In this document: positions 5,704 to 5,957 of the stretch, piece by piece
How positions within the stretch are numbered: the stretch's first letter is position 1
Layout of the letters: each line of letters opens with the position of its first letter
Source of the DNA: an uncultured Oscillibacter sp.
Lineage (GTDB): Bacteria; Bacillota; Clostridia; Oscillospirales; Oscillospiraceae
Length of the DNA stretch: 5,957 nucleotides
Direction of reading: 5' to 3'
Assembly (NCBI GenBank): GCA_900550685.1
Contig: URTS01000113.1
Coordinates: forward strand, 1-5,957
Position numbers and translations under genes: made by a program
The notes under the pieces: generated by a model
The model's input: only the letters and a program-made list of their open reading frames with translations
What the model was told of the DNA's origin: nothing
Database searches by the model: none

Positions 5704-5792
5704 AAGCCGCGGCTGTGCAGGATGTGAAAGAGGCTGCCACGCTGGAACGCCACCTGACGGAGCTGGTGGACGGCTTCACCAGCGGCATTTGA
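5700..5792 (+). CDS. Possible overlapping 30-aa ORF
   Basis: A GTG at 5700-5702 overlaps the TGA of the 49-aa ORF as GTGA. The frame runs to TGA 5790-5792 and would encode an amphipathic, mostly helical peptide beginning MKAAAVQDVKEAATLERHLT. Codon choice resembles the surrounding genes (CTG, GAG, GTG, GGC). There is no good ribosome binding site, so translation would depend on coupling to the upstream ORF. It may instead be the remnant of a longer C-terminus lost by frameshift, or not coding at all. Confidence 0.3.
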   Translation: MKAAAVQDVKEAATLERHLTELVDGFTSGI

Positions 5793-5806
5793 ATGACCGA
5801 AATAAC

Positions 5807-5837
5807 AGGGACGGACGCGGTAGCGTCCGTCCCTTCT
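5807..5837 (+). terminator. Rho-independent terminator, first of two
   Basis: GGGACGGACGC (5808-5818) pairs perfectly with GCGTCCGTCCC (5823-5833) around a GGTA loop, plus an outer A-T pair. The following tract TTCTGT is short. It lies 15 nt after the last candidate ORF and probably ends the sigma/anti-sigma/small-ORF transcript. Confidence 0.75.
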
Positions 5838-5872
5838 GTATGCGGAGAGGAAAAGATTTTTTCGACACGCTG

Positions 5873-5906
5873 AACAACACCATCCGAATGGATGGTGTTG
5901 TTTTTT
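5873..5906 (+). terminator. Rho-independent terminator, second of two
   Basis: AACAACACCATCC (5873-5885) pairs perfectly with GGATGGTGTTGTT (5890-5902) around a GAAT loop, and the stem runs directly into TTTTTT. This is a textbook terminator and the stronger of the two on T-tract grounds. No gene is visible between the pair, so it acts as a back-up for the + strand transcript. Confidence 0.9.
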
Positions 5907-5957
5907 GGACAGATACTTTACGCCCGGCTCCGCTTGGCAGAGCGTCCCTGAGCCGGA

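Overview
The window looks like chromosomal DNA of a moderately GC-rich Firmicute, most likely a clostridial gut bacterium of the Oscillospiraceae type. This is inferred from several things: CCA-encoding tRNAs, a 117-nt 5S rRNA of Gram-positive type, strong AGGAGG-like ribosome binding sites, Rho-independent terminators, a DUF975 membrane protein, and an ECF sigma factor followed by a DUF4367-type anti-sigma protein. The genus cannot be fixed from the sequence alone. All genes I accept are on the + strand.

Region 1 (1-329) is stable RNA: the 3' end of a tRNA, a complete tRNA-Glu(CTC), and a 5S rRNA gene. The 5S gene has its own perfect-consensus promoter (TTGACA, 17 bp, TATAAT) and its own strong terminator. 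No 16S or 23S sequence is present in the window.

Region 2 (330-1445) starts with a non-coding stretch holding a terminator-like hairpin and an extended -10 promoter candidate. Next comes a 172-aa XRE-like helix-turn-helix regulator with a CX3CX3C cluster. It is followed by a stretch without a confident gene that carries what may be a small frameshifted ORF.

Region 3 (1446-4204) looks like a membrane-organisation operon: a DUF975 polytopic membrane protein, a 503-aa flotillin-like SPFH/coiled-coil protein, and a small membrane-anchored DUF2500 protein with a histidine cluster. A 13-bp hairpin without a U-tract separates the last two genes. No NfeD gene, the usual flotillin companion, is visible here.

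Region 4 (4205-5957) encodes an ECF-type sigma factor whose stop overlaps the start of a membrane-anchored anti-sigma factor (ATGA). After that come a 49-aa ORF with a good ribosome binding site, a possible 30-aa ORF overlapping its stop, and two successive Rho-independent terminators.

Taken together, regions 3 and 4 suggest an envelope or membrane-domain module next to a regulator that could sense envelope state. The functional link is inference from co-orientation and proximity only. I see no mobile element, CRISPR array or clear horizontal-transfer boundary.
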